Translations under genes and position numbers: made by a program
The notes under the pieces: generated by a model
The model's input: only the letters and a program-made list of their open reading frames with translations
Databases searched by the model: none
What the model was told of the DNA's origin: nothing
Origin: Roseitalea sp. MMSF_3546
GTDB taxonomy: Bacteria > Pseudomonadota > Alphaproteobacteria > Rhizobiales > Rhizobiaceae
Length of the DNA: 57,818 nt
Assembly: GCF_030732865.1 (NCBI RefSeq)
Contig: NZ_JASHKB010000024.1
Span: 1-57,818 of the forward strand
Direction: 5' to 3'
Shown here: positions 1-9,919 of the stretch, in pieces
Numbering within the stretch: position 1 is the first letter of the stretch
Layout: each line of letters begins with the position of its first letter

Positions 1-81
<81 letters not shown>

Positions 82-106
82 ACCGGCCGCAACGCCAGAA
101 GACGTC

Positions 107-129
107 ATTTTGGGGCCTGACCCCGAAAT
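107..129. repeat. Imperfect palindrome in the tuf-rpsJ spacer
   Basis: The 128-base tuf-rpsJ spacer holds a 23-base imperfect palindrome: ATTT-T-GGGG, a 5-base loop CCTGA, then CCCC-G-AAAT. It can form an eight-pair hairpin with one mismatch. There is no T-run after it, so it is not a standard terminator; it may be an mRNA processing or stability element. The rest of the spacer shows no clear feature beyond a weak ribosome binding site before rpsJ. Confidence 0.4.
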
Positions 130-209
130 CAAGCAATCAAGGTCCTTTCCATCGCCGGATTCCGGGCGAAGCCGCGGAATGAGGGAAGGGACGCAACAAG
201 GTTGAAGCC

Positions 210-518
210 ATGAACGGCCAGAACATTCGCATCCGCCTGAAGGCGTTCGATCATCGCGTGTTGGATGCGTCCACCCGCGAGATCGTCTCGACGGCCAAGC
301 GCACCGGCGCGGGCGTTCGCGGCCCGGTGCCGCTGCCCACGCGCATCGAGAAATTCACCGTGAACCGCTCGCCGCATATCGACAAGAAGAGCCGCGAACA
401 GTTCGAGATGCGCACGCACAAGCGTCTTCTGGATATCGTCGATCCGACGCCGCAGACCGTCGATGCGCTGATGAAGCTCGATCTCGCCGCGGGCGTGGAT
501 GTGGAAATCAAGTTGTAG
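210..518 (+). CDS. rpsJ: 30S ribosomal protein S10
   Basis: 102 residues, full length for S10, a 30S head protein (also NusE in antitermination complexes). It begins [19 protein letters not shown] and contains the conserved [14 protein letters not shown] and [19 protein letters not shown] stretches. It is first in the S10 block, 128 bases after tuf. The ATG is preceded by a modest AAGG. A long hairpin-forming repeat separates it from rplC, so this spacer is wider than most in the operon. Confidence 0.98.
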   Translation: MNGQNIRIRLKAFDHRVLDASTREIVSTAKRTGAGVRGPVPLPTRIEKFTVNRSPHIDKKSREQFEMRTHKRLLDIVDPTPQTVDALMKLDLAAGVDVEIKL

Positions 519-520
519 GG

Positions 521-610
521 GAGTGGGTCGTGGTTCGTCGGTCGTCGGTCGAAAGGATCGAGCGCCGGCCGGACGAACCAGAGTTACGAACAACGACCGA
601 CGACCGACTC
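521..610. repeat. Heptamer-based inverted repeat between rpsJ and rplC
   Basis: The rpsJ-rplC spacer is an imperfect inverted repeat. The left arm (from 521) is built of GTCGT/GTCGGTC-like units. The right arm (to about 610) contains CGACCGACGACCGACTC, the reverse complement of the same unit. The arms flank roughly 35 bases of unrelated sequence. It is clearly related to the cleaner hairpin between rpsM and rpsK at 12423-12492. It could fold in the polycistronic mRNA just upstream of the rplC ribosome binding site. Confidence 0.7.
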
Positions 611-625
611 ATAAGGAACGAACCG

Positions 626-1342
626 ATGCGTTCAGGAGTGATAGCACAGAAGCTGGGGATGACCCGCGTCTACACGGACGAGGGGGTCAATCTGCCGGTG
701 ACGGTCCTGCGGCTGGAGAACTGCCAGGTGGTGGCGCAGCGCACCGCCGACACGCACGGCTATGATGCCGTTCAGCTCGGCGTGGGTTTCGCCAAGCCCA
801 AGAACGTCTCCAAGGCCATGCGCGGCCATTTCGCCAGGGCCAATGTCGAGCCCAAGCGCAAGCTGGCCGAGTTCCGCGTCTCCGCCGACAACATGCTCGA
901 TGTCGGCGCCGAACTGGTCGCCAGCCATTTCGTGCCCGGCCAGAAGGTCGACGTGACCGGCACAAGCCAGGGCAAGGGCTTTGCCGGCGTCATGAAGCGT
1001 CACAATTTCGGCGGCGGGCGCGCCACGCACGGCAACTCGGTCTCGCACCGCTCGCACGGTTCGACCGGCCAGTGCCAGGACCCCGGCAAGGTGTTCAAGG
1101 GCAAGAAGATGGCCGGACACATGGGCGCCACCCGCGTGACCACCCAGAACCTCGAGATCGTCTCGACCGACGAGGCGCGCGGCCTGATCCTGGTCAAGGG
1201 CGCGGTGCCCGGCTCCAAGGGCGCCTGGATCCTGGTGCGCGACGCGGTCAAGCAGCCGCTTCCGTCGGAGGCACCGACCCCCGCCGCGCTGCGCCAGGCC
1301 GAAACGGCGGCCGAAGCGCCCGCAACCGAAGGAGCGCAGTGA
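626..1342 (+). CDS. rplC: 50S ribosomal protein L3
   Basis: 238 residues. Starts [16 protein letters not shown] at the ATG after AAGGAACG; longer upstream readings run into the repeat and are not L3-like. L3 is an early 50S assembly protein reaching the peptidyl transferase centre. The loop [18 protein letters not shown] matches the segment whose glutamine is N5-methylated by PrmB in other bacteria. The last 28 or so residues are a Pro/Ala/Glu-rich tail beyond the conserved fold. Its stop overlaps the rplD start (TGATG). Confidence 0.97.
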   Translation: MRSGVIAQKLGMTRVYTDEGVNLPVTVLRLENCQVVAQRTADTHGYDAVQLGVGFAKPKNVSKAMRGHFARANVEPKRKLAEFRVSADNMLDVGAELVASHFVPGQKVDVTGTSQGKGFAGVMKRHNFGGGRATHGNSVSHRSHGSTGQCQDPGKVFKGKKMAGHMGATRVTTQNLEIVSTDEARGLILVKGAVPGSKGAWILVRDAVKQPLPSEAPTPAALRQAETAAEAPATEGAQ

Positions 1343-1962
1343 TGGAACAGGCGGTCAAGACGCTCGCCGGCGAACAGGCCGGCACGATCGAATTGCCCGA
1401 GACCGTGTTCGGCCTCGAGCCGCGCGCCGATATCCTGCAGCGCATGGTCCGCTATCAGCTCGCCCGGCGCCAGGCCGGGACGCACAAGACCAAGGGCCGT
1501 TCGGAAATCGCCAAGACCGGCGCCAAGATGTATCGCCAGAAGGGCACCGGCCGCGCGCGCCATCACTCGGCCGCGGCACCGCAGTTCCGCGGCGGCGGCA
1601 AGGCGCACGGTCCGAAGTCGCGCGACCACGCCATCGACCTGCCCAAGAAGGTGCGCGCCCTGGCGCTGCGCCACGCCCTGTCCGCCAAGGCCAGGGCGGG
1701 CGGGCTGATCGTGGTCGACGAGCTCGCATCGGCCGACGCCAGGACCAAGACCCTGGCCGGACAGTTCGCCGGGCTCGGGCTTTCGAATGCGCTGGTGATC
1801 GGCGGGCCGGAACTCGATGACGGCTTCCGCAAGGCCGCCGCCAACATCGCCAATGTCGACGTGCTGCCGGTCGCCGGCATCAACGTCTATGACATCTTGC
1901 GCCGCAACACGCTGGTCCTGTCGCGGGACGCCGTCGAGGCCCTCAAGGAGCGTTTAAAATGA
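1342..1962 (+). CDS. rplD: 50S ribosomal protein L4
   Basis: 206 residues. Start overlaps the rplC stop, indicating translational coupling. The conserved L4 extension [18 protein letters not shown], which lines the polypeptide exit tunnel, is at about residues 54-71. In enterobacteria L4 also represses its own operon, but no sequence here shows such a site. ATGA overlap with rplW at the 3' end. Confidence 0.97.
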   Translation: MEQAVKTLAGEQAGTIELPETVFGLEPRADILQRMVRYQLARRQAGTHKTKGRSEIAKTGAKMYRQKGTGRARHHSAAAPQFRGGGKAHGPKSRDHAIDLPKKVRALALRHALSAKARAGGLIVVDELASADARTKTLAGQFAGLGLSNALVIGGPELDDGFRKAAANIANVDVLPVAGINVYDILRRNTLVLSRDAVEALKERLK

Positions 1963-2252
1963 CCGATCTTCGCCACTACGACGTGATCGTCGCTCCGGTG
2001 ATCACCGAGAAATCGACGCTTCTGTCGGACGCCAACCAGGTCGTTTTCAACGTTGCGCGCGATGCCACCAAGCCCGAGATCAAGGCGGCGGTCGAAGCGC
2101 TGTTCAAGGTCAAGGTCGAGGCGGTCAACACGCTCAACCGCAAGGGCAAGGTGAAGCGCTTTCGCGGCGTCAGGGGCCGCCAGTCCGATGTCAAGAAGGC
2201 GATCGTCACGCTGGCCGAAGGCCAGTCCGTCGACATCGCAACGGGCCTTTAG
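1959..2252 (+). CDS. rplW: 50S ribosomal protein L23
   Basis: 97 residues, typical size. L23 sits at the exit of the nascent-chain tunnel and docks trigger factor and SRP. Recognised from [19 protein letters not shown] near the N-terminus and [19 protein letters not shown] in the middle. The ATG overlaps the rplD stop by four bases, so re-initiation is likely. Confidence 0.97.
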   Translation: MTDLRHYDVIVAPVITEKSTLLSDANQVVFNVARDATKPEIKAAVEALFKVKVEAVNTLNRKGKVKRFRGVRGRQSDVKKAIVTLAEGQSVDIATGL

Positions 2253-2273
2253 GCCGGTCCGGGAGAGTTCGAA

Positions 2274-3107
2274 ATGCCATTGAAGACCTTCAAGCCCACG
2301 TCCCCCGGTCAGCGCCAACTGGTCATCGTCGACCGTTCGGCGCTGCACAAGGGCGCCCCGGTCAAGGCCCTCACCGAGGGGCTGAACAAGTCGGGCGGGC
2401 GCAACAATGCCGGCCGCATGACCGCCCGCCATATCGGCGGCGGTCACAAGCGCGCCTATCGCAGGATCGACTTCAAGCGCCGCAAGCACGATGTGCCGGC
2501 GACCGTCGAGCGGCTCGAATACGACCCCAACCGGTCGGCCTTCATCGCGCTCATCCGCTATCAGGATGGCGAGCTGAGCTACATCATCGCGCCGCAGCGC
2601 CTGCAGGCGGGCGACACGGTCGTCGCCGGCGCGCGCGTTGACGTCAAGCCGGGCAATGCGATGCCCCTGGGCGCGATGCCGGTGGGCACGATCGTCCACA
2701 ATGTCGAGCTCAAGCCGGGCAAGGGCGCCCAGATGGCGCGCGCCGCCGGCGCCTATGCCCAGCTTGTCGGCCGCGACCAGGGCATGGCGATCATCCGGCT
2801 CAATTCGGGCGAGCAGCGCCTTGTCCAGCAGGGCTGCTTCGCCACCGTCGGCGCGGTCTCCAATGCCGATCACGCCAACACCAATCTTGGCAAGGCCGGC
2901 CGCAAGCGCTGGCTCGGCCGTCGTCCGCATGTGCGCGGCGTCGTCATGAACCCGGTCGATCACCCCCATGGCGGCGGCGAGGGCAAGTCCTCGGGCGGCC
3001 GCCATCCGGTGACGCCGTGGGGCAAGCCGACCAAGGGCAAGCGCACCCGGTCCAACAAGCAGACCGACAAATTGATCATGCGCTCGCGCCACCAGCGCAA
3101 GAAGTAA
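2274..3107 (+). CDS. rplB: 50S ribosomal protein L2
   Basis: 277 residues, full length. L2 binds 23S rRNA at the subunit interface and is needed for peptidyl transferase activity. The C-terminal signature [18 protein letters not shown] with the conserved histidine is present, as are [15 protein letters not shown] and the basic C-terminus. A GGGAGAG ribosome binding site precedes the ATG. Confidence 0.98.
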   Translation: MPLKTFKPTSPGQRQLVIVDRSALHKGAPVKALTEGLNKSGGRNNAGRMTARHIGGGHKRAYRRIDFKRRKHDVPATVERLEYDPNRSAFIALIRYQDGELSYIIAPQRLQAGDTVVAGARVDVKPGNAMPLGAMPVGTIVHNVELKPGKGAQMARAAGAYAQLVGRDQGMAIIRLNSGEQRLVQQGCFATVGAVSNADHANTNLGKAGRKRWLGRRPHVRGVVMNPVDHPHGGGEGKSSGGRHPVTPWGKPTKGKRTRSNKQTDKLIMRSRHQRKK

Positions 3108-3118
3108 AGGTTAGCACC

Positions 3119-3397
3119 ATGGCCCGTTCAGTCTGGAAAGGTCCGTTCGTCGACGGCTATCTGCTCAAGAAGGCCGAGAAGGCCCGCGAGAGCGGCCGCA
3201 ACGACGTCATCAAGATCTGGTCGCGTCGCTCGACGATCATGCCGCAATTCGTCGGCCTGACCTTCGGCGTCTACAACGGCCAGAAGCACATCCCCGTATC
3301 GGTGTCCGAGGACATGGTCGGTCACAAGTTCGGCGAGTTCGCGCCCACACGCACCTATTTCGGCCATGGCGCGGACAAGAAGGCGAGAAGGAAGTAG
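3119..3397 (+). CDS. rpsS: 30S ribosomal protein S19
   Basis: 92 residues. The ATG giving [18 protein letters not shown] is the family start; reading upstream would enter rplB. S19 forms a complex with S13 in the 30S head near the A site. The conserved [20 protein letters not shown] and [17 protein letters not shown] are intact. It lies 11 bases after rplB and 2 bases before rplV. Confidence 0.97.
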   Translation: MARSVWKGPFVDGYLLKKAEKARESGRNDVIKIWSRRSTIMPQFVGLTFGVYNGQKHIPVSVSEDMVGHKFGEFAPTRTYFGHGADKKARRK

Positions 3398-3399
3398 CC

Positions 3400-3789
3400 A
3401 TGGGCAAGCCAAAGGCAGAACGCCGGCTGGCGGACAACGAGGCACGCGCCGTCACGCGCATGATCCGCGTCAGCCCGCAGAAACTCAACCTGGTCGCCCA
3501 GATGATCCGGGGCAAGAAGGTCGAGGCGGCGCTGGCCGATCTCGAATTCTCGCGCAAGCGCATCGCCGGCCCCGTCAGGAAGACCCTGGAATCGGCCATC
3601 GCCAATGCCGAGAACAATCATGACCTGGACGTCGACGCGCTGATCGTGTCGGAAGCCTATGTCGGCAAGTCGATCGTCATGAAGCGCTTTCACGCCCGTG
3701 GCCGCGGTCGCGCCAGCCGGATCCTGAAGCCGTTCGCGCATCTGACGATCGTCGTGCGCGAGGTCGAAGAACAAGAGGAGGCCGCGTAA
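3400..3789 (+). CDS. rplV: 50S ribosomal protein L22
   Basis: 129 residues. L22 lines the exit tunnel with its beta-hairpin, seen here as [20 protein letters not shown]. The N-terminal [20 protein letters not shown] is typical. The C-terminus ends in a Glu-rich tail EVEEQEEAA. Its TAA overlaps the rpsC ATG by one base. Confidence 0.97.
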   Translation: MGKPKAERRLADNEARAVTRMIRVSPQKLNLVAQMIRGKKVEAALADLEFSRKRIAGPVRKTLESAIANAENNHDLDVDALIVSEAYVGKSIVMKRFHARGRGRASRILKPFAHLTIVVREVEEQEEAA

Positions 3790-4496
3790 TGGGCCAGAAG
3801 ATCAATCCGGTCGGCTTTCGCCTCGGCATCAACCGCACCTGGGATTCGCGCTGGTATGCCAATACGGGCGAGTACGGCCAGCTGCTGCATGAAGACCTCA
3901 AGATGCGCAAGTTCCTCGAAAAGGAACTCAAGCAGGCCGCCGTTTCCAAGATCGTCATCGAGCGTCCGCACAAGAAGTGCCGGGTGACGATCCACTCGGC
4001 GCGGCCGGGCATCATCATCGGCAAGAAGGGCGCCGACATCGAGAAGCTGCGCCGCAAGCTGACGCAGTTCACCGATGCCGAGACGGTGCTCAACATCGTC
4101 GAGGTGCGCAAGCCCGAGATCGACGCCAACCTCGTTGCCCAGTCGATCGCCCAGCAGCTCGAGCGTCGCGTTGCCTTCCGCCGCGCCATGAAGCGCGCCG
4201 TCCAGTCGGCCATGCGCCTTGGCGCCCAGGGCATCCGCATCACCTGCGGCGGCCGCCTGGGCGGTGCCGAAATCGCGCGCACCGAATGGTATCGCGAGGG
4301 CCGGGTGCCGCTGCACACGCTGCGCGCCGATATCGACTACGGCACGGCCGAGGCCGAGACCGCCTATGGCATCATCGGCATCAAGGTGTGGATCTTCAAG
4401 GGCGAGATCCTCGAGCATGATCCGATGGCGTCCGAAAAGCGCGCTACCGAGCAGGACGGTCCCGGCAGCGGCCCGCGCCGCCGCGAGAACGCCTGA
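3789..4496 (+). CDS. rpsC: 30S ribosomal protein S3
   Basis: 235 residues. S3 forms part of the mRNA entry channel and its helicase activity. The KH domain GxxG loop is visible in [19 protein letters not shown] (around residues 73-91). The family start [19 protein letters not shown] is preserved. The C-terminal 20 residues ([17 protein letters not shown]) form a short variable tail. Confidence 0.98.
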   Translation: MGQKINPVGFRLGINRTWDSRWYANTGEYGQLLHEDLKMRKFLEKELKQAAVSKIVIERPHKKCRVTIHSARPGIIIGKKGADIEKLRRKLTQFTDAETVLNIVEVRKPEIDANLVAQSIAQQLERRVAFRRAMKRAVQSAMRLGAQGIRITCGGRLGGAEIARTEWYREGRVPLHTLRADIDYGTAEAETAYGIIGIKVWIFKGEILEHDPMASEKRATEQDGPGSGPRRRENA

Positions 4497-4520
4497 TCGG
4501 GCCCGATGGAGTAGACGACC

Positions 4521-4934
4521 ATGTTGCAACCCAAACGGACCAAGTTCCGCAAGCAGTTCAAGGGCAAGATCCGCGGGATCGCCAAGGGCGGCACCGAGCT
4601 CAATTTCGGTGCCTATGGCCTCAAGGCGCTCGAGCCCAACCGCGTCAATGCCCGCGAGATCGAGGCCGCGCGCCGCGCCATCACGCGCCACATGAAGCGT
4701 GCCGGTCGCGTCTGGATCCGCGTCTTCCCGGACGTGCCGGTGACCTCCAAGCCCACCGAAGTGCGCATGGGCAAGGGCAAGGGCTCGGTCGATTACTGGG
4801 CCGCGCGCGTCAAGCCGGGCCGGGTGATGTTCGAGATCGACGGCGTGCCCGAGACCGTGGCCCGCGAGGCGCTGCGCCTGGGCGCGGCCAAGCTGTCGGT
4901 CAAGACGCGCTTCATTCAGCGCATTGCCGAATAG
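4521..4934 (+). CDS. rplP: 50S ribosomal protein L16
   Basis: 137 residues, beginning [19 protein letters not shown] as in nearly all bacteria. L16 organises the A-site region of 23S rRNA and central protuberance. The conserved [21 protein letters not shown] segment follows at about residues 76-96. The 24-base gap from rpsC contains GGAG. Confidence 0.97.
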   Translation: MLQPKRTKFRKQFKGKIRGIAKGGTELNFGAYGLKALEPNRVNAREIEAARRAITRHMKRAGRVWIRVFPDVPVTSKPTEVRMGKGKGSVDYWAARVKPGRVMFEIDGVPETVAREALRLGAAKLSVKTRFIQRIAE

Positions 4935-4945
4935 GAGTTGATGCG

Positions 4946-5155
4946 ATGAAAGCCGCAGATGTAAGGGCGATGACGGCCGACGAACTGGCCGACAAGCTGG
5001 CCGAACTCAAGCGCGAGCAGTTCAACCTGCGCTTCCAGTCGGCGACGGGACAACTGGAAAATTCAGCGCGCGTGCGTCAGGTGCGCCGCGACATTGCGCG
5101 CATCAAGACGATCGCCGCCGAACGGGCGCGCAGCACGCAGGCGCAGGGACAATAG
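4946..5155 (+). CDS. rpmC: 50S ribosomal protein L29
   Basis: 69 residues, two-helix L29 protein that flanks the exit tunnel with L23. The core [35 protein letters not shown] is present. The AGGAG ribosome binding site sits at the end of rplP. A short AQGQ tail makes it slightly longer than the 63-65 residues common in other groups. Confidence 0.96.
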   Translation: MKAADVRAMTADELADKLAELKREQFNLRFQSATGQLENSARVRQVRRDIARIKTIAAERARSTQAQGQ

Positions 5156-5158
5156 GAC

Positions 5159-5404
5159 ATGCCGAAACGAATTTTGCAGGGTGTCGTGGTCAGCGACAAG
5201 AACGACAAGACCGTGGTGGTCGACGTCGAGCGCCGCTTCTCGCACCCGCTGATGAAGAAGACGGTGCGCCGCACCAAGAAGTATCAGGCCCATGACGAGG
5301 CCAACCGGTTCAAGGTGGGCGATCGCGTGCGCATCATCGAATGCGCGCCGGTCTCGCGCAAGAAGCGATGGACGGTGGTGACCGAGGCGGCGGACGCCGA
5401 GTAA
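5159..5404 (+). CDS. rpsQ: 30S ribosomal protein S17
   Basis: 81 residues, OB-fold primary 16S-rRNA binding protein. [21 protein letters not shown] and [21 protein letters not shown] are diagnostic. It starts 3 bases after rpmC with AGGAC before the ATG. A 69-base gap follows before rplN, holding a small CAAGG-GCG-CCTTG hairpin. Confidence 0.96.
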   Translation: MPKRILQGVVVSDKNDKTVVVDVERRFSHPLMKKTVRRTKKYQAHDEANRFKVGDRVRIIECAPVSRKKRWTVVTEAADAE

Positions 5405-5473
5405 GGGCCGCCGGGGCCAGTGGACGACAAGGGCGCCTTGGCGTCGGGTGAAGAACATAAAGGGCATCGTGTC

Positions 5474-5842
5474 ATGATTCAGATGCAGACAAATCTCGAT
5501 ATCGCCGACAATTCCGGCGCCCGCCGCGTGCAGTGCATCAAGGTGCTGGGCGGCTCCAAGCGCAAATACGCCTCGGTCGGCGACGTCATCGTGGTCTCGG
5601 TCAAGGAGGCCATTCCGCGCGGCCGCGTCAAGAAGGGCGACGTCATGAAGGCCGTTGTCGTGCGCACCGCCCAGGACATCCGCCGGCCCGACGGCAGCGT
5701 GATCCGTTTCGACGGCAACGCCGCCGTACTGGTCAACAACAACCGCGAGCCTGTCGGCACCCGCATCTTCGGCCCCGTGCCGCGCGAACTGCGTGGTCGG
5801 CAGCACATGAAGATCATCTCGCTGGCACCGGAAGTGCTCTGA
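5474..5842 (+). CDS. rplN: 50S ribosomal protein L14
   Basis: 122 residues, the standard length, from the ATG giving [19 protein letters not shown]. The signature [26 protein letters not shown] is intact. L14 forms intersubunit bridges and recruits the silencing factor RsfS. The open frame extends upstream but that part matches no L14 family member, so the internal ATG is chosen; AAAGGG lies 8 bases before it. Confidence 0.97.
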   Translation: MIQMQTNLDIADNSGARRVQCIKVLGGSKRKYASVGDVIVVSVKEAIPRGRVKKGDVMKAVVVRTAQDIRRPDGSVIRFDGNAAVLVNNNREPVGTRIFGPVPRELRGRQHMKIISLAPEVL

Positions 5843-5854
5843 GGATTGAACGCT

Positions 5855-6166
5855 ATGCAGAAGATCAAGAAGGGCGACGAGGTCGTCGTGCTCGCCGGCA
5901 AGGACAAGGGCCGGACGGGTTCGGTCATCCAGGTCATGCCGACCAAGGGCAAGGCGCTCGTCTCGGGCATCAACATGGTGCGCCGCCACCAGCGCCAGAC
6001 GCCCTCGCGCGAGGCCGGCATCATCGCCAAGGAAGCGCCGATCGAGCTTTCGAACCTGGCGGTCGCCGACCCCAAGGACGGCAAGCCGACCCGCGTCGGG
6101 TTTCGTCTCGAAGATGGAAAGAAAGTGCGCTTTGCCAAGCGCTCCGGAGAACTGATCGATGGCTGA
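5855..6166 (+). CDS. rplX: 50S ribosomal protein L24
   Basis: 103 residues. L24 starts 50S assembly by binding the 5' domain of 23S rRNA. The KOW motif is [20 protein letters not shown] at residues 3-22. A TTG nine bases upstream is in frame, but the ATG is better spaced from GAGGA and gives the family start MQKIKKGD. The 3' end overlaps rplE by eight bases. Confidence 0.96.
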   Translation: MQKIKKGDEVVVLAGKDKGRTGSVIQVMPTKGKALVSGINMVRRHQRQTPSREAGIIAKEAPIELSNLAVADPKDGKPTRVGFRLEDGKKVRFAKRSGELIDG

Positions 6167-6722
6167 GACAGCTTATGTGCCGCGGCTGAAGGCCCAGTAT
6201 CGCGACGCGATCCGCGCACGGATGCGCGAACGCTTCGACTACAAGAACGTCATGGAGATCCCCACGGTCGACAAGATCGTGGTGAACATGGGCGTGGGCG
6301 ATGCGACGACCGATTCCAAGCGGCCCACCAATGCCGCCCAGGATGTCACGCTGATCACCGGTCAGCGCGCCGTCATCACGCGCGCGCGCAACTCCATTGC
6401 CGGCTTCAAGGTGCGCGAGGGCATGCCGCTGGGCGCCAAGGTCACGCTGCGCGGCAATGTGATGTACGAGTTCATGGACAGGCTGATCAACATCGCGCTG
6501 CCGCGCGTGCGCGACTTCCGCGGCCTGAACCCGAAAAGCTTCGACGGCCGCGGCAATTTCGCCATGGGCCTGAAGGAGCACATCGTCTTCCCCGAGATCA
6601 ACTACGACGATGTCGATCAAGTCCGGGGCATGGACATCATCGTCTGCACGAGTGCCAAGACGGACGAGGAGGCGCGCGAACTGCTCACCGCGTTCAACTT
6701 CCCGTTCCGCCAGGTTCACTAA
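6159..6722 (+). CDS. rplE: 50S ribosomal protein L5
   Basis: 187 residues. L5 binds 5S rRNA and contacts the P-site tRNA. Conserved stretches include [38 protein letters not shown] and [19 protein letters not shown]. The ATG lies inside the end of rplX, giving an eight-base overlap and probable coupling. Confidence 0.97.
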   Translation: MAETAYVPRLKAQYRDAIRARMRERFDYKNVMEIPTVDKIVVNMGVGDATTDSKRPTNAAQDVTLITGQRAVITRARNSIAGFKVREGMPLGAKVTLRGNVMYEFMDRLINIALPRVRDFRGLNPKSFDGRGNFAMGLKEHIVFPEINYDDVDQVRGMDIIVCTSAKTDEEARELLTAFNFPFRQVH

Positions 6723-6747
6723 CGACAGGCGTAGAAAGGAAAGCCAC

Positions 6748-7053
6748 ATGGCAAAAGTCAGCGCAGTCGAAAAGAACAAGCACCGGCGCAAGCTGGTCGA
6801 CCGGTACGCCAGCAAGCGCGCCGAGCTCAAGGCGGTGGTCATGGACCGCTCGCGCCCGATCGAGGAGCGGTTCCGCGCCACGCTCAAGCTCAGCGAATTG
6901 CCGCGCAACTCCTCGAAGGTGCGCATCCGCAATCGCTGCGAGGTGTCCGGTCGTCCGCGCGGCTATTATCGCAAGCTGCGCATGTCGCGCATCGCGCTGC
7001 GTGAACTCGGCTCGCTCGGCAAGGTGCCGGGCGTTGTCAAGTCTAGCTGGTAA
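6748..7053 (+). CDS. rpsN: 30S ribosomal protein S14
   Basis: 101 residues, from the ATG giving [17 protein letters not shown] after AAAGGAAAG. This is the long, zinc-free form: the region [21 protein letters not shown] has a single cysteine rather than the paired CxxC motifs of the short form. S14 is a 30S head protein next to S10 and S19. Confidence 0.97.
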   Translation: MAKVSAVEKNKHRRKLVDRYASKRAELKAVVMDRSRPIEERFRATLKLSELPRNSSKVRIRNRCEVSGRPRGYYRKLRMSRIALRELGSLGKVPGVVKSSW

Positions 7054-7065
7054 GGGGAGGCGCTC

Positions 7066-7464
7066 ATGTCGGTTTCCGATCCCGTCGGCGATATGCTGAC
7101 CCGCATCCGCAACGGCTTGCACCGCCACAAGAATTCGATCTCCACGCCGGCCTCCAAGCTGCGCGCGCGCATTCTCGACGTGCTGCAGTCCGAGGGCTAT
7201 ATCCGCGGCTACAGCCAGGTCGAATACGGCTCGGGCAAGTCCGAGTTCGAGATCGAGTTGAAGTATTTCGAGGGCGATCCGGTGATCCGGACCATCGAGC
7301 GGGTCTCCAAGCCCGGGCGACGGGTCTATGTCGGCGCCAAGTCGATCGAGCACGTCGCCAACGGGCTGGGCATCGCCATCCTGTCGACGCCGCAGGGCGT
7401 GATGGCCGACCACGAGGCGCGCGAGAAGAATGTCGGCGGGGAGTATCTGTGCCGCGTCTTCTGA
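7066..7464 (+). CDS. rpsH: 30S ribosomal protein S8
   Basis: 132 residues, beginning with the family signature [14 protein letters not shown]. The C-terminal [33 protein letters not shown] is conserved. S8 is a central 16S binder; in E. coli it represses the spc operon by binding near rplE, but no equivalent site was recognised here. AGGGGAGG before the start is a strong ribosome binding site. Confidence 0.97.
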   Translation: MSVSDPVGDMLTRIRNGLHRHKNSISTPASKLRARILDVLQSEGYIRGYSQVEYGSGKSEFEIELKYFEGDPVIRTIERVSKPGRRVYVGAKSIEHVANGLGIAILSTPQGVMADHEAREKNVGGEYLCRVF

Positions 7465-7510
7465 CCGGGTGCGCTCCTTAACGCAGCATTGAACACGAAC
7501 GGATAACACC

Positions 7511-8044
7511 ATGTCTCGTATCGGAAAAAAGCCGGTTGCCGTACCCGACGGCGTGACCGCCTCGGTCGACGGACAGACCATCAGGGCCAAGGGTCCCAAG
7601 GGCGAGTTGAGCTATGTCGTCAATGACGAGGTGCTGGTCGCCATGGACGATGACGGCATCACCGTGACGCCGCGCGACAACTCCAAGGACGCGCGCGCCA
7701 AATGGGGCATGTCGCGCACCATGATCGCCAACATCGTCAATGGCGTCAAAGACGGCTTCGAGCGGAAGCTCGAGATCAGCGGCGTCGGCTATCGCGCGGC
7801 CATGCAGGGCAGCAAGCTGCAACTGGCGCTGGGCTACAGCCACGACGTGATCTACGAACTGCCCGAGGGCATTACGGCGGCGACGCCAAAGCCGACGGAG
7901 ATCGTGCTGACCGGCATCGACAAGCAGCGCCTGGGTCAGGCCGCCGCCGAGATCCGCAAGTTCCGCCCGCCCGAACCCTACAAGGGCAAGGGCGTGAAAT
8001 ATGCCGAAGAGACGATCGTCCGCAAGGAAGGCAAGAAGAAGTAA
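7511..8044 (+). CDS. rplF: 50S ribosomal protein L6
   Basis: 177 residues. L6 lies near the sarcin-ricin loop. [19 protein letters not shown] and the C-terminal [19 protein letters not shown] (the C-terminal 23S rRNA-binding signature) are present. A 46-base gap separates it from rpsH. Confidence 0.97.
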   Translation: MSRIGKKPVAVPDGVTASVDGQTIRAKGPKGELSYVVNDEVLVAMDDDGITVTPRDNSKDARAKWGMSRTMIANIVNGVKDGFERKLEISGVGYRAAMQGSKLQLALGYSHDVIYELPEGITAATPKPTEIVLTGIDKQRLGQAAAEIRKFRPPEPYKGKGVKYAEETIVRKEGKKK

Positions 8045-8055
8045 GGAATCCGACG

Positions 8056-8418
8056 ATGGCTGCTTCCAAAAAGGCCCTGACCAAGCGTGCCCAGCGCGTG
8101 CGCCGGCAGATCAGGCGCGTCGCCAATGGCCGGCCGCGCCTTTCCGTCTTCCGGTCGTCCAGGCACATCTATGCCCAGGTGATCGACGACACCGCCGGCC
8201 GCACCGTTGCCGCCGCCTCGACGCTCGACGCCGATCTGCGTGGTTCGCTGAAGACCGGCGCGGACACCGACGCGGCCGCCGCCGTCGGCAAGCTGGTGGC
8301 CGAACGCGCCACCCAGGCCGGTGTGAAGGACGTCGTCTTCGACCGCGGCGCCTATATCTTCCATGGCCGCGTCAAGGCGCTGGCCGAGGCCGCGCGCGAG
8401 GGCGGACTGAACTTCTGA
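8056..8418 (+). CDS. rplR: 50S ribosomal protein L18
   Basis: 120 residues from the ATG giving [19 protein letters not shown]; the open frame continues upstream only as an overlap with rplF in another frame. L18 delivers 5S rRNA with L5. Conserved [18 protein letters not shown] and [26 protein letters not shown] are seen. Confidence 0.97.
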   Translation: MAASKKALTKRAQRVRRQIRRVANGRPRLSVFRSSRHIYAQVIDDTAGRTVAAASTLDADLRGSLKTGADTDAAAAVGKLVAERATQAGVKDVVFDRGAYIFHGRVKALAEAAREGGLNF

Positions 8419-8495
8419 GCCGGCCGGCGACGGCCGTCCGGACGAACCCCTGAACACCAACCGCCAGGAACCGGAAAAGACCAAAGGACAAGGAC

Positions 8496-9077
8496 ATGGC
8501 ACAGCAACCCCAGGAGCGCGGCGGCCGCGGACGTGACCGCAGACCGCGCGAGCGCGACGAGGCCGACAGCGAATTCGTCGACAAGCTGGTCCACATCAAC
8601 CGCGTCGCCAAGGTCGTCAAGGGCGGCCGGCGGTTCGGCTTTGCCGCGCTCGTCGTCGTCGGCGACCAGAAGGGCCGCGTCGGCTTCGGCCACGGCAAGG
8701 CGCGCGAGGTGCCCGAAGCGATCCGCAAGGCGACCGAGAGCGCCAAGCGCGACATGATCTTCGTGCCGCTGCGCTCGGGCCGGACGCTGCACCACGATGT
8801 CGAAGGGCGCCACGGCGCGGGCAAGGTGATCCTGCGCGCCGCGCCGGCCGGTACCGGCATCATCGCCGGCGGCCCGATGCGCGCCGTCTTCGAGACCGTG
8901 GGCATGCAGGATGTCGTCGCCAAGTCGCTGGGGACCTCCAATCCCTACAACATGGTGCGCGCCACCTTCGACGCGCTCAAGCGTCAGATGCATCCCAAGG
9001 ACATCGCCGCCCAGCGCGGCCTGAAGCATTCCACGCTGCAGGCGCGGCGCCGCGAACTGATCGGCGCCGAGGAGTGA
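8496..9077 (+). CDS. rpsE: 30S ribosomal protein S5
   Basis: 193 residues. S5 is a fidelity protein at the mRNA entry site. After a basic, Arg/Gly-rich 20-residue N-terminus comes the signature [19 protein letters not shown] and the loop [32 protein letters not shown] precedes the ATG. The rplR-rpsE gap is 77 bases with no other feature seen. Confidence 0.97.
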   Translation: MAQQPQERGGRGRDRRPRERDEADSEFVDKLVHINRVAKVVKGGRRFGFAALVVVGDQKGRVGFGHGKAREVPEAIRKATESAKRDMIFVPLRSGRTLHHDVEGRHGAGKVILRAAPAGTGIIAGGPMRAVFETVGMQDVVAKSLGTSNPYNMVRATFDALKRQMHPKDIAAQRGLKHSTLQARRRELIGAEE

Positions 9078-9082
9078 TCGCC

Positions 9083-9295
9083 ATGGCCGACAAGAAAACC
9101 GTGACCGTCGAGCAGATCGGCTCGCCGATCCGCCGCCCGGCCGACCAGCGCCAGACGCTGATCGGTCTGGGACTGAACAAGATGCACCGCCGCCGCACGC
9201 TGGAGGATACGCCCGCCGTGCGCGGCATGATCCGCAAGGTGCGCCATCTGGTGCGCGTCGTCGAAGACACCGGCACGTCGGGAGACGCCAAATGA
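9083..9295 (+). CDS. rpmD: 50S ribosomal protein L30
   Basis: 70 residues. The ATG giving [19 protein letters not shown] is preferred over a GTG nine bases upstream that overlaps the rpsE stop; GAGGAG near the end of rpsE serves as ribosome binding site. The L30 core [26 protein letters not shown] is intact. ATGA overlap with rplO. Confidence 0.95.
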   Translation: MADKKTVTVEQIGSPIRRPADQRQTLIGLGLNKMHRRRTLEDTPAVRGMIRKVRHLVRVVEDTGTSGDAK

Positions 9296-9774
9296 AACTG
9301 AACGAACTGCGCGACAATGAAGGCGCGCGCAAGGACCGCGTGCGCGTCGGCCGCGGCATCGGCTCGGGCAAGGGCAAGACCGCCGGCCGTGGCGTGAAGG
9401 GGCAGAAATCGCGTTCGGGCGTCGCCATCAAGGGTTTTGAGGGCGGCCAGATGCCGATCTATCGGCGCCTGCCCAAGCGCGGCTTCACCAATCCCTTCGC
9501 CAGGGACTACAACATCGTCTCGATCGCCCGGCTCGAACAGGCCGTCGCGGCGGGCCGGCTGGACGCCTCACGGCCCGTCACCGCCGAAACGCTCGTTGAG
9601 GCCGGCGTGCTGCGCCGCGTCAAGGACGGCGTGCGCGTGCTCGCCGATGGCGAGGCGAAGACCGGCTTCACGCTTGAAGTCGCCGGCGCCTCGAAGAGCG
9701 CGATCGACAAGATCGAAAAGGCCGGCGGTTCGGTGACCGTGCTGGCACAGGAAACGCCGGCAAAGGGCGCCTGA
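9292..9774 (+). CDS. rplO: 50S ribosomal protein L15
   Basis: 160 residues. The Gly/Arg-rich N-terminal extension [20 protein letters not shown], which threads through 23S rRNA, is followed by [17 protein letters not shown]. Late 50S assembly protein. Translation is probably coupled to rpmD. A 145-base gap to secY follows; it contains a TGAGGC/GCCTCA inverted repeat and a GGCGCATGCGCC palindrome but no T-run terminator. Confidence 0.97.
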   Translation: MKLNELRDNEGARKDRVRVGRGIGSGKGKTAGRGVKGQKSRSGVAIKGFEGGQMPIYRRLPKRGFTNPFARDYNIVSIARLEQAVAAGRLDASRPVTAETLVEAGVLRRVKDGVRVLADGEAKTGFTLEVAGASKSAIDKIEKAGGSVTVLAQETPAKGA

Positions 9775-9919
9775 CCACACGACCAATTGAGGCTGCGCGT
9801 CACAAGGGCGGCCTCAGTTATCCCTTGCGCCGCTTCCGGCCAGGGCCTATCTCGCTGGCAATCCTCGCGCTTGGCGGCGCATGCGCCGGCGCTCAAGCGT
9901 CGCATGACGGAGACTGCCC

